NCBI GenBank assembly: GCA_016934355.1
Contig: JAFGTA010000070.1
Span: 1-18,942, forward strand
Source of the DNA: Candidatus Bathyarchaeota archaeon
GTDB taxonomy: Archaea > Thermoproteota > Bathyarchaeia > TCS64
Reading direction: 5' to 3'
Length of the DNA stretch: 18,942 bases
Shown here one piece after another: positions 7,541-13,946 of this stretch. How positions within the stretch are numbered: position 1 is the stretch's first letter; each line of letters begins with the position of its first letter. Position numbers and translations under genes: made by a program. Below the pieces are notes generated by a model. The model saw only the letters and a program-made list of their open reading frames with translations. It was not told where the DNA came from and made no database searches.

Positions 7541-7861
7541 CTACTTGATTTGCTCCAGCAGCTCCCGCATCCCGGCGGCGTAGTCACGGAACGCCTCTGC
7601 GCCCACCGACGTTATCTCAACCACCTTCAACGGTCGCCAGTCGAGGACGTGACTCGTCTTCACGTACCCCGCCTCGACAAGCTTTCGTAGATGGTGGTCC
7701 AGGTTGCCCGGAGTCACGCCTAGGAGCCTCTGAAGCTCCGTGAACCCCACCCTCCTGTGCAGATAGAGAAGAAACATTACGGTGAACCGGCACTGGGCTG
7801 AGAAGACCTCCCCTCGTTCGAGCACCTCCAGGGGGTCAGCCAACCCAGCCTTCTCCCTCAA
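7541..7861 (-). CDS. Winged-helix transcriptional regulator (HTH_34-like)
   Basis: A 106-residue DNA-binding protein. After FTVMFLLYLHRRVGFTELQRLLGVT comes the recognition helix region TPGNLDHHLRKLVEAGYV (50-67) and a wing ending VVEITSVGAEAFRDY, the layout of the small winged-helix HTH_34/ArsR-like group. There is no obvious effector domain. The start is TTG at 7861; its first bases overlap the TGA of the upstream membrane gene (TTGA), and GGAGG lies four bases before it. It is therefore translationally coupled to the membrane protein. It is the obvious candidate to bind the paired palindromes in the divergent promoter region (8531-8545, 8573-8587) and so control both its own operon and the CPBP-ICMT gene; this is inference. 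Confidence 0.88.
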   Translation of the reverse strand: MREKAGLADPLEVLERGEVFSAQCRFTVMFLLYLHRRVGFTELQRLLGVTPGNLDHHLRKLVEAGYVKTSHVLDWRPLKVVEITSVGAEAFRDYAAGMRELLEQIK

Positions 7862-8484
7862 GCAGCCTCCAGCAGCCTACCTGCGTTCATCGCCGAGTAC
7901 ACCCCGCCGCACACGAAGCTCACGGCGTAAACCGCTAACACTGCGACCTCCACCTCAAGATAGCCGCCGTAAAGGAAGACGGGGAGACTGGCTAAGATGT
8001 TGATGACCCCGATGATCAGCAGCTCCCGCCGTTTCTGGTGACCCGCGTAAGACAGGACCACGTATGATACCAGGCTCGCGGCGCCGCCGGCCAGTGACCA
8101 CCCTACCCCGGTGAACGGCTCTGGGATGTAGCCCACGAGGAAGAACGCGACGAACCATATACTGAACATCAGGACCATGAAGGGCAGGTCGCGGTTATCG
8201 TCCCTACCCGACCGCCTGGAGGAGAGGACGCGGGCTGAGGCGAACAGGTAGATGTTGGCTAAGATGCCTACGCCGGCTAGCAGGATGGTGGAGGCGACGG
8301 CGAACATGGTGGGGGTCATGTCGAGGAGAACGGAGAAGCTGTCTGCCTTCAACACCATGAAGAACACCGCCGGCCCGACGAGCCCGTTCACTATCAACGC
8401 CAAGCCCATGGCTCTCTGGTAGAGGTACTGCTCGTAGCGCTCGACCGTCTTGATGGCTTCGCTGAATCTCTTCAGGTCCTCCAT
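7858..8484 (-). CDS. Six-TM membrane protein of unknown function, partner of the winged-helix regulator
   Basis: A 208-residue protein with about six hydrophobic segments (roughly 24-44, 57-84, 101-118, 122-146, 152-170, 175-197) and a charged amphipathic N-terminus. I do not recognise a named family. Genes of this kind are often found in archaea ahead of a small winged-helix gene, where they may sense membrane state and signal to the regulator. The start is ATG with no ribosome binding site. The reverse-strand TATA box TTTTTTATATCT (8522-8511) lies about 27-35 bases upstream, so the transcript is probably leaderless. It overlaps the regulator by four bases. Confidence 0.85.
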   Translation of the reverse strand: MEDLKRFSEAIKTVERYEQYLYQRAMGLALIVNGLVGPAVFFMVLKADSFSVLLDMTPTMFAVASTILLAGVGILANIYLFASARVLSSRRSGRDDNRDLPFMVLMFSIWFVAFFLVGYIPEPFTGVGWSLAGGAASLVSYVVLSYAGHQKRRELLIIGVINILASLPVFLYGGYLEVEVAVLAVYAVSFVCGGVYSAMNAGRLLEAA

Positions 8485-8510
8485 TCTCGTTCAAATAAGG
8501 TTAATCTGAT

Positions 8511-8522
8511 AGATATAAAAAA
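8511..8522 (-). promoter_or_regulatory. TATA box of the membrane protein-regulator operon
   Basis: TTTTTTATATCT on the reverse strand. Transcription starting about 26-30 bases on would begin at or just before the ATG ending at 8484. The palindrome at 8531-8545 lies immediately upstream, where TFB or a regulator would sit. Confidence 0.55.
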
Positions 8523-8530
8523 TGGTCAAA

Positions 8531-8545
8531 CTCTGCCGGGCAGAG
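8531..8545. promoter_or_regulatory. Operator-like palindrome 1
   Basis: CTCTGCC-G-GGCAGAG is a perfect 7+1+7 inverted repeat between the two divergent TATA boxes. It shares CTCTGC and GCAGA with operator 2, whose centre is exactly 42 bp away, four turns of B-DNA. Confidence 0.7.
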
Positions 8546-8554
8546 AAACACCCC

Positions 8555-8564
8555 AATATATATT
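8555..8564 (+). promoter_or_regulatory. TATA box of the small peptide/CPBP-ICMT operon
   Basis: AATATATATT lies between the two operator palindromes. The predicted transcription start near 8586 falls at the end of operator 2, so a protein bound there would block initiation. Confidence 0.6.
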
Positions 8565-8572
8565 CGGCGAAG

Positions 8573-8587
8573 CTCTGCGGCGCAGAA
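8573..8587. promoter_or_regulatory. Operator-like palindrome 2
   Basis: CTCTGCG-G-CGCAGAA has a perfect 6+1+6 core (8574-8586). It matches operator 1 in its outer bases and central G. It lies between the forward TATA box and the expected transcription start, a repressor position. Confidence 0.7.
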
Positions 8588-8636
8588 AATGACCCCGCCT
8601 TATTAACGATACTTGGTTCAACGGTCTCGAAAGGAT

Positions 8637-8846
8637 ATGAGAGAAGGAATGGGAGCCCCCCAGCTCTTCGACGTAGAAGCTGCGAAGGCTTTCCTTGAGC
8701 AGTTCTGTCTACACCTCCTAGTCGAGGTCACCGCTGTGAGCCTCATCGATCAGGTGGTCATGAACACGGCCCTGAGCATGGTATTGGGCGTCGGCTTGGT
8801 TGAAGGCGTCAGGGTGCTTTGGCGTGGATGGAGGAGAAGACGGTGA
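8637..8846 (+). CDS. Small membrane peptide of unknown function, coupled to the CPBP-ICMT gene
   Basis: A 69-residue protein that I do not recognise. Residues 1-20 are polar, about 24-55 are mostly hydrophobic (one or two short helices, one Cys at 24), and it ends in a strongly basic tail, RGWRRRR. It therefore looks like a small membrane protein with its C-terminus inside the cell. Start options are ATG 8637 (AAAGGA just before it), ATG 8649 and TTG 8613; 8637 is chosen. Its TGA overlaps the preferred GTG of the next gene (GTGA), so the two are translated together. It could be an accessory subunit or a substrate of the downstream enzyme. It has no C-terminal CAAX-like cysteine. Confidence 0.55.
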   Translation: MREGMGAPQLFDVEAAKAFLEQFCLHLLVEVTAVSLIDQVVMNTALSMVLGVGLVEGVRVLWRGWRRRR

Positions 8847-10138
8847 ATGAAGCGTCTCAGGTGAGTGGAACCAATCTGGTGGCACAGGTACTGAGTCAGC
8901 CTTGGATACGGTGGAACCCGGGCAGGGACACGGTTCTGGCGTTGGCGACTCTACTATACTTCATACCGTCGTACTATCTGGGGGCAAACACGGGTTCAAC
9001 ACTCGGCCTGCTGAACTTCCTGTTCGCGACCACGGTGGTGCTGGTGATCCTGCCAGCCTACTACGTGCTGAAGGTGATGAGGGAGCCAGCGAGTGAGATC
9101 GGGTTCACAGCCAGAAACCTGTTACCGAGCCTCGGGATCAGTACGCTTCTCGTGTTGAGGTACTCGCCGGGGCTCAGGGCGGCTCTGGTCTCCATACCGG
9201 AGGCTAACGTGTTGCCTCATCTGCTGTACTGCGGCCTGTGCCTGTGGGAGCCTTTCTTCATCCACTGCTGGATACAGCTCAGGGTCGACAAGGCTTTCGG
9301 CATCCTACCTGGGATCGCCGCCGCCGGGCTCTGCACCGCCGCGTACCACGTGGGAACGTTCCCCGTGAGCATGGTGTTGATGCTGGGGTTCTACGGCCTG
9401 TTCTACGGGGTGCTGTTCAGGCTGACCAGGAACATCTTCACTCTGTGGCCGCTAGCGTGGGCGGGGGCCTCAGCGATGGGCACCATAGCGGGTGGCTTCG
9501 TCTTCGGCTGGAGCCACGCAGCTCTCTACGGCGTCATCCTGCTCGTGCAGCTACTCAGTATACTGTACCTTTACAGGTCTGGGAGGCGGGGTGCCGAAAA
9601 CTCATATGAGGCACCTGCGATTGATGTTAAAACCAGGAGCAGCATGGAGTTCCAGGACTGGGCGAAGGCATGCGTCTACGTTCCCTTGATGTTTTACCAG
9701 TTCTACCTTTCGTGGCGTTTCTACAATGGGTTGGGGCTGGACTGGGCTGCCAACCTCGGGTGGCTGGTGCTCACACTCTCGGCGGTGTTCGGCTGGCTCC
9801 CCATATACGAGTTCAAGAGGCGCGGCGACGTACCGGATGACAAGAGCTACATGCACACGACGAGGCTGGTGACCTCCGGCGTGTACAGCGTGGTCAGGCA
9901 CCCCCAGTTCCTCGCGGGGATACTGGTGACCCTGAGCATGATGCTGATGTCCCAGCACGTTCACAGCGTGGTGGCGGGGCTGGTGGCGGCAGTTGTGTAC
10001 GCGTCCGATGTGCCGCCTGCGGATGAGAGGCTGGTGGAGAAGTTCGGTGACCCCTACATCAGGTACAAGGAGCAGGTACCCGCCCTCAACTTTGTCACGG
10101 GTATTCTTCGACTAGCGAAGAGAGACGCCACGCCATGA
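8843..10138 (+). CDS. Fusion: degenerate CPBP (CAAX-protease-like) domain plus ICMT-like methyltransferase domain
   Basis: A 431-residue polytopic membrane protein. The first ~245 residues contain about seven hydrophobic segments and resemble a CPBP/Rce1-type intramembrane protease: LWEPFFIHCWIQLRVDKAFG aligns with the EExxxR segment (only Glu136 kept) and TAAYHVG with the FxxxH motif (His169). The third HxxxN site reads GASAM, so proteolysis is doubtful. The last ~150 residues form an isoprenylcysteine carboxyl methyltransferase-like domain: LVTSGVYSVVRHPQFLAGIL (Arg352-His353-Pro354) and DERLVEKFGDPYIRYKEQVP, the SAM-binding hallmarks of ICMT/PEMT enzymes. GTG 8843 is preferred because GGAGGAG lies six bases upstream and it gives a GTGA overlap with the previous stop; TTG 8819 and ATG 8828 are alternatives. 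The substrate may be a prenylated protein, peptide or lipid. Confidence 0.85.
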   Translation: MNEASQVSGTNLVAQVLSQPWIRWNPGRDTVLALATLLYFIPSYYLGANTGSTLGLLNFLFATTVVLVILPAYYVLKVMREPASEIGFTARNLLPSLGISTLLVLRYSPGLRAALVSIPEANVLPHLLYCGLCLWEPFFIHCWIQLRVDKAFGILPGIAAAGLCTAAYHVGTFPVSMVLMLGFYGLFYGVLFRLTRNIFTLWPLAWAGASAMGTIAGGFVFGWSHAALYGVILLVQLLSILYLYRSGRRGAENSYEAPAIDVKTRSSMEFQDWAKACVYVPLMFYQFYLSWRFYNGLGLDWAANLGWLVLTLSAVFGWLPIYEFKRRGDVPDDKSYMHTTRLVTSGVYSVVRHPQFLAGILVTLSMMLMSQHVHSVVAGLVAAVVYASDVPPADERLVEKFGDPYIRYKEQVPALNFVTGILRLAKRDATP

Positions 10139-10147
10139 TGAAGACTC

Positions 10148-10166
10148 ATCAAAGATTTGCTTTGAT
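10148..10166. terminator. Hairpin between convergent genes
   Basis: ATCAAAG-ATTTG-CTTTGAT is a perfect 7-bp stem with a 5-base loop in the 61-base gap between the fusion gene and the DinB-like gene. It could serve as a two-way terminator. Confidence 0.45.
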
Positions 10167-10199
10167 TACGCCCTCCCTGTAACTTCAGAGAGAAGGAAA

Positions 10200-10679
10200 T
10201 CACTTCAGGAAACCGGAGTCTCGCTCCCTGAGGCGTCCTATCGTTCCTCTGATGAAGGCGATCTGACCCCTGTGGTGAAATAACTCACCGAGGTAGGCGA
10301 ACAGCCCTATTTTACGAGGGTAGGGACCGGACATCATCTGCACCACCTCCTCAAGCTGCTCCTCGGACAGCCCGGCGACGCCTTCCAGCACCTTCTCCTT
10401 ACCCTTGTGGATGTCACCCATCAGCTTCTCAAGGCTGCAAGTGTGCTCGACGTAGTCGCTGGGCCAGCCTTCCGGGGCGTACTCGATGTCCCCTTTTATT
10501 ATCCTAGGCATGTTGAGGTTTGTTATCCTGCTCAGGTGGTTCAGTATCGACTGGATGTCGTTGCTGGCCTCCGTGACCCTGTAAGTATACTCGTTTTCAT
10601 CTGCTCCTTCGAGGGTTCGTTCAAGGGCTGAGAAAGCGAACTCGAACGCCTCTCTAAGAACCTCTGCTTTGGCGGACAA
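10200..10679 (-). CDS. DinB-fold family protein
   Basis: A 159-residue four-helix-bundle protein of the DinB/YfiT superfamily, metal-binding proteins that include thiol-dependent transferases (mycothiol, bacillithiol). The N-terminal helices lead to SILNHLSRI, giving metal ligand His48; the last conserved helix is LGELFHHRGQIAFIRG with the signature HRGQ (His136). The position four residues earlier, normally a histidine, is Glu132, so the metal site would be His-Glu-His or shifted to His135. The activity is unknown. The start is TTG at 10679 with GAGG four bases upstream, and ACAAAATATAAGG about 30-40 bases upstream is a likely TATA box. The gene is convergent with the CPBP-ICMT gene and appears monocistronic. 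Confidence 0.85.
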   Translation of the reverse strand: MSAKAEVLREAFEFAFSALERTLEGADENEYTYRVTEASNDIQSILNHLSRITNLNMPRIIKGDIEYAPEGWPSDYVEHTCSLEKLMGDIHKGKEKVLEGVAGLSEEQLEEVVQMMSGPYPRKIGLFAYLGELFHHRGQIAFIRGTIGRLRERDSGFLK

Positions 10680-10850
10680 TGAGCCTCAATAACCGGATTG
10701 AACAGTACTCCTTATATTTTGTACCCAAAATCACCTTTCTCCCCTTTTTCCTCCGCGAGACTATCGGGAAAGCTGGGAAGGGTTTATCTTCAGCTATTGT
10801 GCGATGCGTTTATCCCGTCTCCTGTTTATCCGGGTAAGTGATGATCTCTT

Positions 10851-11087
10851 ATGCCTAGCCCAGTCTATCTGAAGTGCAGTAACCCCGGCTGCGGGAAGCA
10901 GAACCCGGTTTACGGCGACATCGTCCCCGGAAAGGAGTACACCTGCATTTTCTGCGGATGCGTGTTCAAAGCCCCAGAGAAAACCAACGTTGAAACAGTT
11001 GATAAAATTAAACGGAGCCGGGGAAAAAAGCCCAGACGGAAGGAAAGCCGACCAGAGAACAGAAACCTTAGGAAACCCATGGTCTAG
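10851..11087 (+). CDS. Small zinc-ribbon protein with basic tail
   Basis: A 78-residue protein. Cys9 and Cys14 (LKCSNPGCGK) and Cys32 and Cys35 (YTCIFCGCVF) make a zinc ribbon in the first half. The second half is a lysine/arginine-rich, probably unstructured tail (KIKRSRGKKPRRKESRP) likely to contact nucleic acid. The exact role is unknown; small archaeal zinc-ribbon proteins of this type are often linked to transcription or ribosomes, which is only suggestive here. GTGATG before the ATG can act as a ribosome binding site, and GCGTTTAT near 10806 may be its TATA box. Confidence 0.75.
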   Translation: MPSPVYLKCSNPGCGKQNPVYGDIVPGKEYTCIFCGCVFKAPEKTNVETVDKIKRSRGKKPRRKESRPENRNLRKPMV

Positions 11088-11250
11088 CCTCTCCTGATAG
11101 GTCTACGTCGAGTATGCATCACTGTAAATTTGGGTAAGGAATACCAGTTTCTTTCATGGAAAGTACTCAAAAACAAAGTTAAGAACAAGTACAAGGGGAG
11201 TCTACCTTATGGGAGCCCCCACTGTCTTCACTGGTAGGTGCGAATAAACC

Positions 11251-12093
11251 ATGCAGGCGCAAAAGAAACTGCCCATAGAGGAGATCGAGAAGCTGGGATA
11301 CTACGACTTCATGGGATACCTCGAAGTGCCTTACTTCAACATCGGGGGAGTCGCATCCATAGACCGGCTGGCGGAGCTTCTAGGTTTAGATGCGGACACC
11401 AGAGTCTTGGAGGTAGGCTGTGGCACGGGCGGGAACGCCTGCTATCTGGCAAACAAGTATGGCTGCCACATCACGGGCATAGATACAGCAGAGCGCATGG
11501 TCAAACAGGCTCAGGCGAGGGCCGAGGAACTGGGCATCATGGACCTGGTCGCCTTTAAGGCGGGGGACGCATACGATCTGGACTTCCCCGACGGCTCGTT
11601 TGACGTGGTTTACACCATATTTGTCTCTCAATTCCTCGACCCATCAAAGGCGTATACGGAGTTCAACAGGGTGCTGGTAGGCGGGGGTCGGCTTGGCATC
11701 AACGAGATGTACAGGGAAGAAGAGGTGCCCCCAGAGATAATGGGTAGGGTGGAGGAGGGCGAACGGGTGTTCAGGGATATAACCGAGCTCCCATTCAGAG
11801 TCAGAAGCGACGCGGAGTGGAAAAACCACTTCATAGATGCAGGCTTCGTCAACATCGTTGTGGACAAGTACACCAACGTCGCTAGGAGAGGCGACGCCCT
11901 CAAGATGGTTAAGGAGTTCGGCGGTTGGTGGAGGATAGTCAAAACTATCTGGGAGATGTTGGTGCTCGCGGCTAGAAGCAAGAGGATCCGTCAACGCATA
12001 GGATTGATCGGTAAGGGTAAGGGTATCCTAGTGAACGACAGGGTAGTTAGCAGATACATAGGATACATCCTCTGTGTGGGGTACAAGTCTTAA
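11251..12093 (+). CDS. Class I SAM-dependent methyltransferase
   Basis: A 280-residue soluble methyltransferase. The Rossmann SAM site is VLEVGCGTGGNA (about 52-63) followed by GIDTAERM with the acidic ribose-binding residue. Motif IV is FDVVYTIFVSQFLD, then FNRVLVGGGRLGINEMY. The layout is that of methyltransferase_11/UbiE-type small-molecule enzymes; the C-terminal ~80 residues, rich in basic and aromatic residues, are not a domain I recognise. The acceptor could be a lipid, quinone, sterol or amine. AGGTG lies about ten bases before the ATG. The gene is convergent with the CPBP protease gene and not obviously in an operon. Confidence 0.9.
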   Translation: MQAQKKLPIEEIEKLGYYDFMGYLEVPYFNIGGVASIDRLAELLGLDADTRVLEVGCGTGGNACYLANKYGCHITGIDTAERMVKQAQARAEELGIMDLVAFKAGDAYDLDFPDGSFDVVYTIFVSQFLDPSKAYTEFNRVLVGGGRLGINEMYREEEVPPEIMGRVEEGERVFRDITELPFRVRSDAEWKNHFIDAGFVNIVVDKYTNVARRGDALKMVKEFGGWWRIVKTIWEMLVLAARSKRIRQRIGLIGKGKGILVNDRVVSRYIGYILCVGYKS

Positions 12094-12164
12094 CCGCGCC
12101 TAGATAAACGGGAAATGAGAACAGAATAAATGGGCAGTTCATCAAATTCATGGTATAGTCACAT

Positions 12165-12304
12165 TCATTTTTCAGGTTTTGGTATTCCGACTGAGACTCT
12201 AAAATCAGAGTCATCCTTGAATTTACGCGATAAATATGTCGAGCCAAAGAAGACTACATTATCGACGCAAAGACACAGTTGCCGGCGACGATTAGCCAGA
12301 GGTG
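12165..12304 (-). pseudogene. Out-of-frame C-terminal remnant of the CPBP protease gene
   Basis: The CPBP frame stops at 12292, but the next reverse-strand bases continue the protein in other frames. From 12304 to 12257 one frame reads HLWLIVAGNCVFASIM, a fitting last membrane helix. From 12257 to 12165 the third frame reads VVFFGSTYLSRKFKDD and runs to a stop. Restoring one base near 12305 and one near 12257 would give a protein of about 304 residues with the VVFFGSxYLSRK-like end typical of the family. Two single-base losses, in nature or in the assembly, are the simplest explanation. Confidence 0.65.
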
Positions 12305-13077
12305 TTCAGGTAAGCGACCTCTGGCGCCTCGAAGTGATAGATAGTAAGTAACGTGTTAGGGATCGAGTTAACCGCGGCGTGAAAAAGATAGCTTGTGAAT
12401 ATGCTTCGCCGAGTGTTATTGTACAGCCACGTGAAGATGACTGAAAGCGACATCCCGTTAAGAACATAGAGGAGCAGAATCGATGGCTCGAAGGGCACAG
12501 GGACGCTTAAACCCGGGATCAAAAGTAGCGGCAAGTGCCAGCAGCCCCATATTATCCCCAAGATCAAACTGGATTTCAGGGCGTTATGTGAAACTATCAA
12601 TCGGTGAAGCGCGTATCCGCGCCACCCCGTTTCCTCGGCTATCGGTCCACCTAGTATCATCCATCGAAGAAAACCGGTGAAAAACAGGTACCATAGGCTC
12701 CAGTCGACTTGAGGCGTCCTCCCCAGAAACGTTATGTTAAACTGGATCGCAGCCAGGGTCGTCACAAGATTGATCGCGGGTATGACGAGGTACCACCCTA
12801 TCCCGACGCGTACTATCTTCCATCTCGAAAGTAGTTTTCTTATCCCTCTCGACCCACCCTGAAGCCAAGCCATTATCAACGCCGCGAAGGTGGGTCCAAA
12901 CAAGCCGATTAACGCGAGCAGGATAATTTGAATGGGCGTGCTTTCGAATGATACTGAAAACGGACTCAGGTAATAGTATATCACTAGGGGTACCCAAATC
13001 CCCCACGAGATAACGTATGATAGTAAAAAGAATGACAGAAGAGGATTCTTCCTCGCTGAGAAATTTATCAGGCTCAT
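12292..13077 (-). CDS. CPBP-family intramembrane metalloprotease (C-terminally frameshifted)
   Basis: A 261-residue integral membrane protease of the CPBP (Abi/CAAX, Rce1-related) family. All active-site motifs are intact: EETGWRG (Glu148, Glu149, Arg153), WGCWHLP (His181) and HAAVN (His233, Asn237). About seven hydrophobic segments are seen. The natural substrate is unknown; family members process prenylated proteins or peptides or act in bacteriocin immunity. The protein ends abruptly after APEVAYL, just where relatives have one more helix, and the missing part continues in other frames downstream (12165-12304). Base composition is visibly richer in A and T than in neighbouring genes, which with the frameshifts suggests an acquired, possibly decaying gene. 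Start ATG 13077; TTTTTATTAAA near 13140-13152 is a possible promoter. Confidence 0.88.
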   Translation of the reverse strand: MSLINFSARKNPLLSFFLLSYVISWGIWVPLVIYYYLSPFSVSFESTPIQIILLALIGLFGPTFAALIMAWLQGGSRGIRKLLSRWKIVRVGIGWYLVIPAINLVTTLAAIQFNITFLGRTPQVDWSLWYLFFTGFLRWMILGGPIAEETGWRGYALHRLIVSHNALKSSLILGIIWGCWHLPLLLIPGLSVPVPFEPSILLLYVLNGMSLSVIFTWLYNNTRRSIFTSYLFHAAVNSIPNTLLTIYHFEAPEVAYLNTSG

Positions 13078-13327
13078 ATTATGCTCTCATTATTCCAATT
13101 GTCTGAATATCATCAATGGTCTCCTAAAGACATGTTGACCATTTTTTTAATAAAAAACACTTAAAGTAGCCAACTACAAGGGAGAATCGCGGGTTTCTGT
13201 TTATATCATGTAACTTGATATAAGGCGAAAAATAATCCGGGTGTTCCTTGTTACATGGAACTAATTAATTATAATTATGTGCATATTTTCCCAATATTAT
13301 CATTTTTCAGTTTAACCGAGCTGTTAT
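13078..13327. other. AT-rich intergenic region with inverted repeats
   Basis: This 250-base stretch is much richer in A and T than its surroundings and has no supported gene. It holds the likely CPBP promoter near 13140-13152, an 8-bp inverted repeat TTATATCA/TGATATAA at 13201-13223, and CATGTAAC (13207-13214) repeated in reverse as GTTACATG (13248-13255). Confidence 0.5.
13201..13223. promoter_or_regulatory. Inverted repeat, possible operator
   Basis: TTATATCA and TGATATAA are perfect 8-bp arms separated by seven bases. A regulator site or paired TATA-like elements are both possible in such AT-rich DNA. Confidence 0.3.
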
Positions 13328-13663
13328 CTAGTAGGTGGTACTGCTGTTCAGGGGCACCACGTAAAGATGCTCGAAGTCGGTTTCGTCGGTGGCGCCGTGC
13401 CAGTGCATCTCCCCAGCCGGTATGACCACCATGTCCCCGGGCTCAACAACGTGTTCATGATCTTCAGCGGCGACTATCCCCTTCCCCTTGGTCACGAAGA
13501 GAATCTGCTCGTGGGTGTGGCTATGCAACTTGTTCCTCACGCCAGCCGGGAAGCAGACGAGCGCCGACTTGAGCTGCACGGCGCCGGTGTCCGCGTTGAC
13601 AAGTGGAGCCATCCTTATGGTGCCCGTGAATATACCGCCGGTCATCTCCTCTGAAGGAGCCAC
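13328..13663 (-). CDS. Small cupin-domain protein
   Basis: A 111-residue single-domain cupin. Motif 1 is HSHTHEQILFVTKGKG (His47, His49, His51, Gln53) and motif 2 is PGDMVVIPAGEMHWHGA (His86, His88), giving a full set of metal-binding histidines. Such one-domain cupins are metal-dependent oxygenases, isomerases or ligand sensors; YVVPLN near the end resembles quercetin-dioxygenase-like small cupins. The start is GTG at 13663; no ATG lies upstream in frame, and a CTATATATCGG box about 45-55 bases upstream on the reverse strand is a likely TATA. It is divergent from the NAD-kinase-like gene. Confidence 0.88.
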   Translation of the reverse strand: MAPSEEMTGGIFTGTIRMAPLVNADTGAVQLKSALVCFPAGVRNKLHSHTHEQILFVTKGKGIVAAEDHEHVVEPGDMVVIPAGEMHWHGATDETDFEHLYVVPLNSSTTY

Positions 13664-13866
13664 GCTGGATCTAACAACCTTCGAAACTCGTAGATACCTA
13701 TGAAAGCCGATATATAGCTTAACCTGGGACGGCTGAAAGGCTCCGGGACCGGGTACGGGGTTTCATGAAGCCTCAATCGACGCGCGTGCAACTAAAATTA
13801 ACTAAACGGCATGGTGTGGGGTCGTTTCAAACGCGTAGCCGCCCTATCGGTTACCGGAAAAAAACG

Positions 13867-13891
13867 CTTATAGTAAGTAGCACACTATAAG
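13867..13891. promoter_or_regulatory. Inverted repeat upstream of the NAD-kinase-like gene
   Basis: CTTATAGT and ACTATAAG are perfect 8-bp arms with a 9-base spacer (arm centres 17 bases apart). It lies about 50 bases upstream of the TTTAAATA box, an activator-like position. Confidence 0.4.
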
Positions 13892-13938
13892 GGAAAAGCA
13901 AAGTCGTCGATCCACCGCGTATTCGACGCGTTTCCATA

Positions 13939-13946
13939 TTTAAATA
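13939..13946 (+). promoter_or_regulatory. TATA box of the NAD-kinase-like/APH operon
   Basis: TTTAAATA is a near-ideal archaeal TATA box. Its centre is about 32 bases before the TTG start at 13975, so the leader is very short or absent. Confidence 0.65.

Noticed and set aside
8563..8571. TTCG-G-CGAA mini-palindrome between the two operators
   Set aside because: Arms of only four bases and a sequence unlike the CTCTGC operators; not enough to claim a third site.
10838..10871. GTGATGA and a downstream CTGA resembling C and D boxes of an archaeal guide RNA
   Set aside because: GTGATGA sits at ribosome-binding distance from the zinc-ribbon ATG, the CTGA is inside that gene, and no internal box pair is seen.
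12195..12212. GACTCT-AAAATC-AGAGTC, a perfect 6-bp inverted repeat that looks like a terminator between convergent genes
   Set aside because: It lies inside the out-of-frame C-terminal remnant of the CPBP gene, so it probably began as coding sequence; no T-run follows.
12130..12351. 73-codon forward frame in the methyltransferase-CPBP gap
   Set aside because: It overlaps the CPBP 3' end antisense and has no recognisable domain; the bases are better explained by the reverse-strand remnant.
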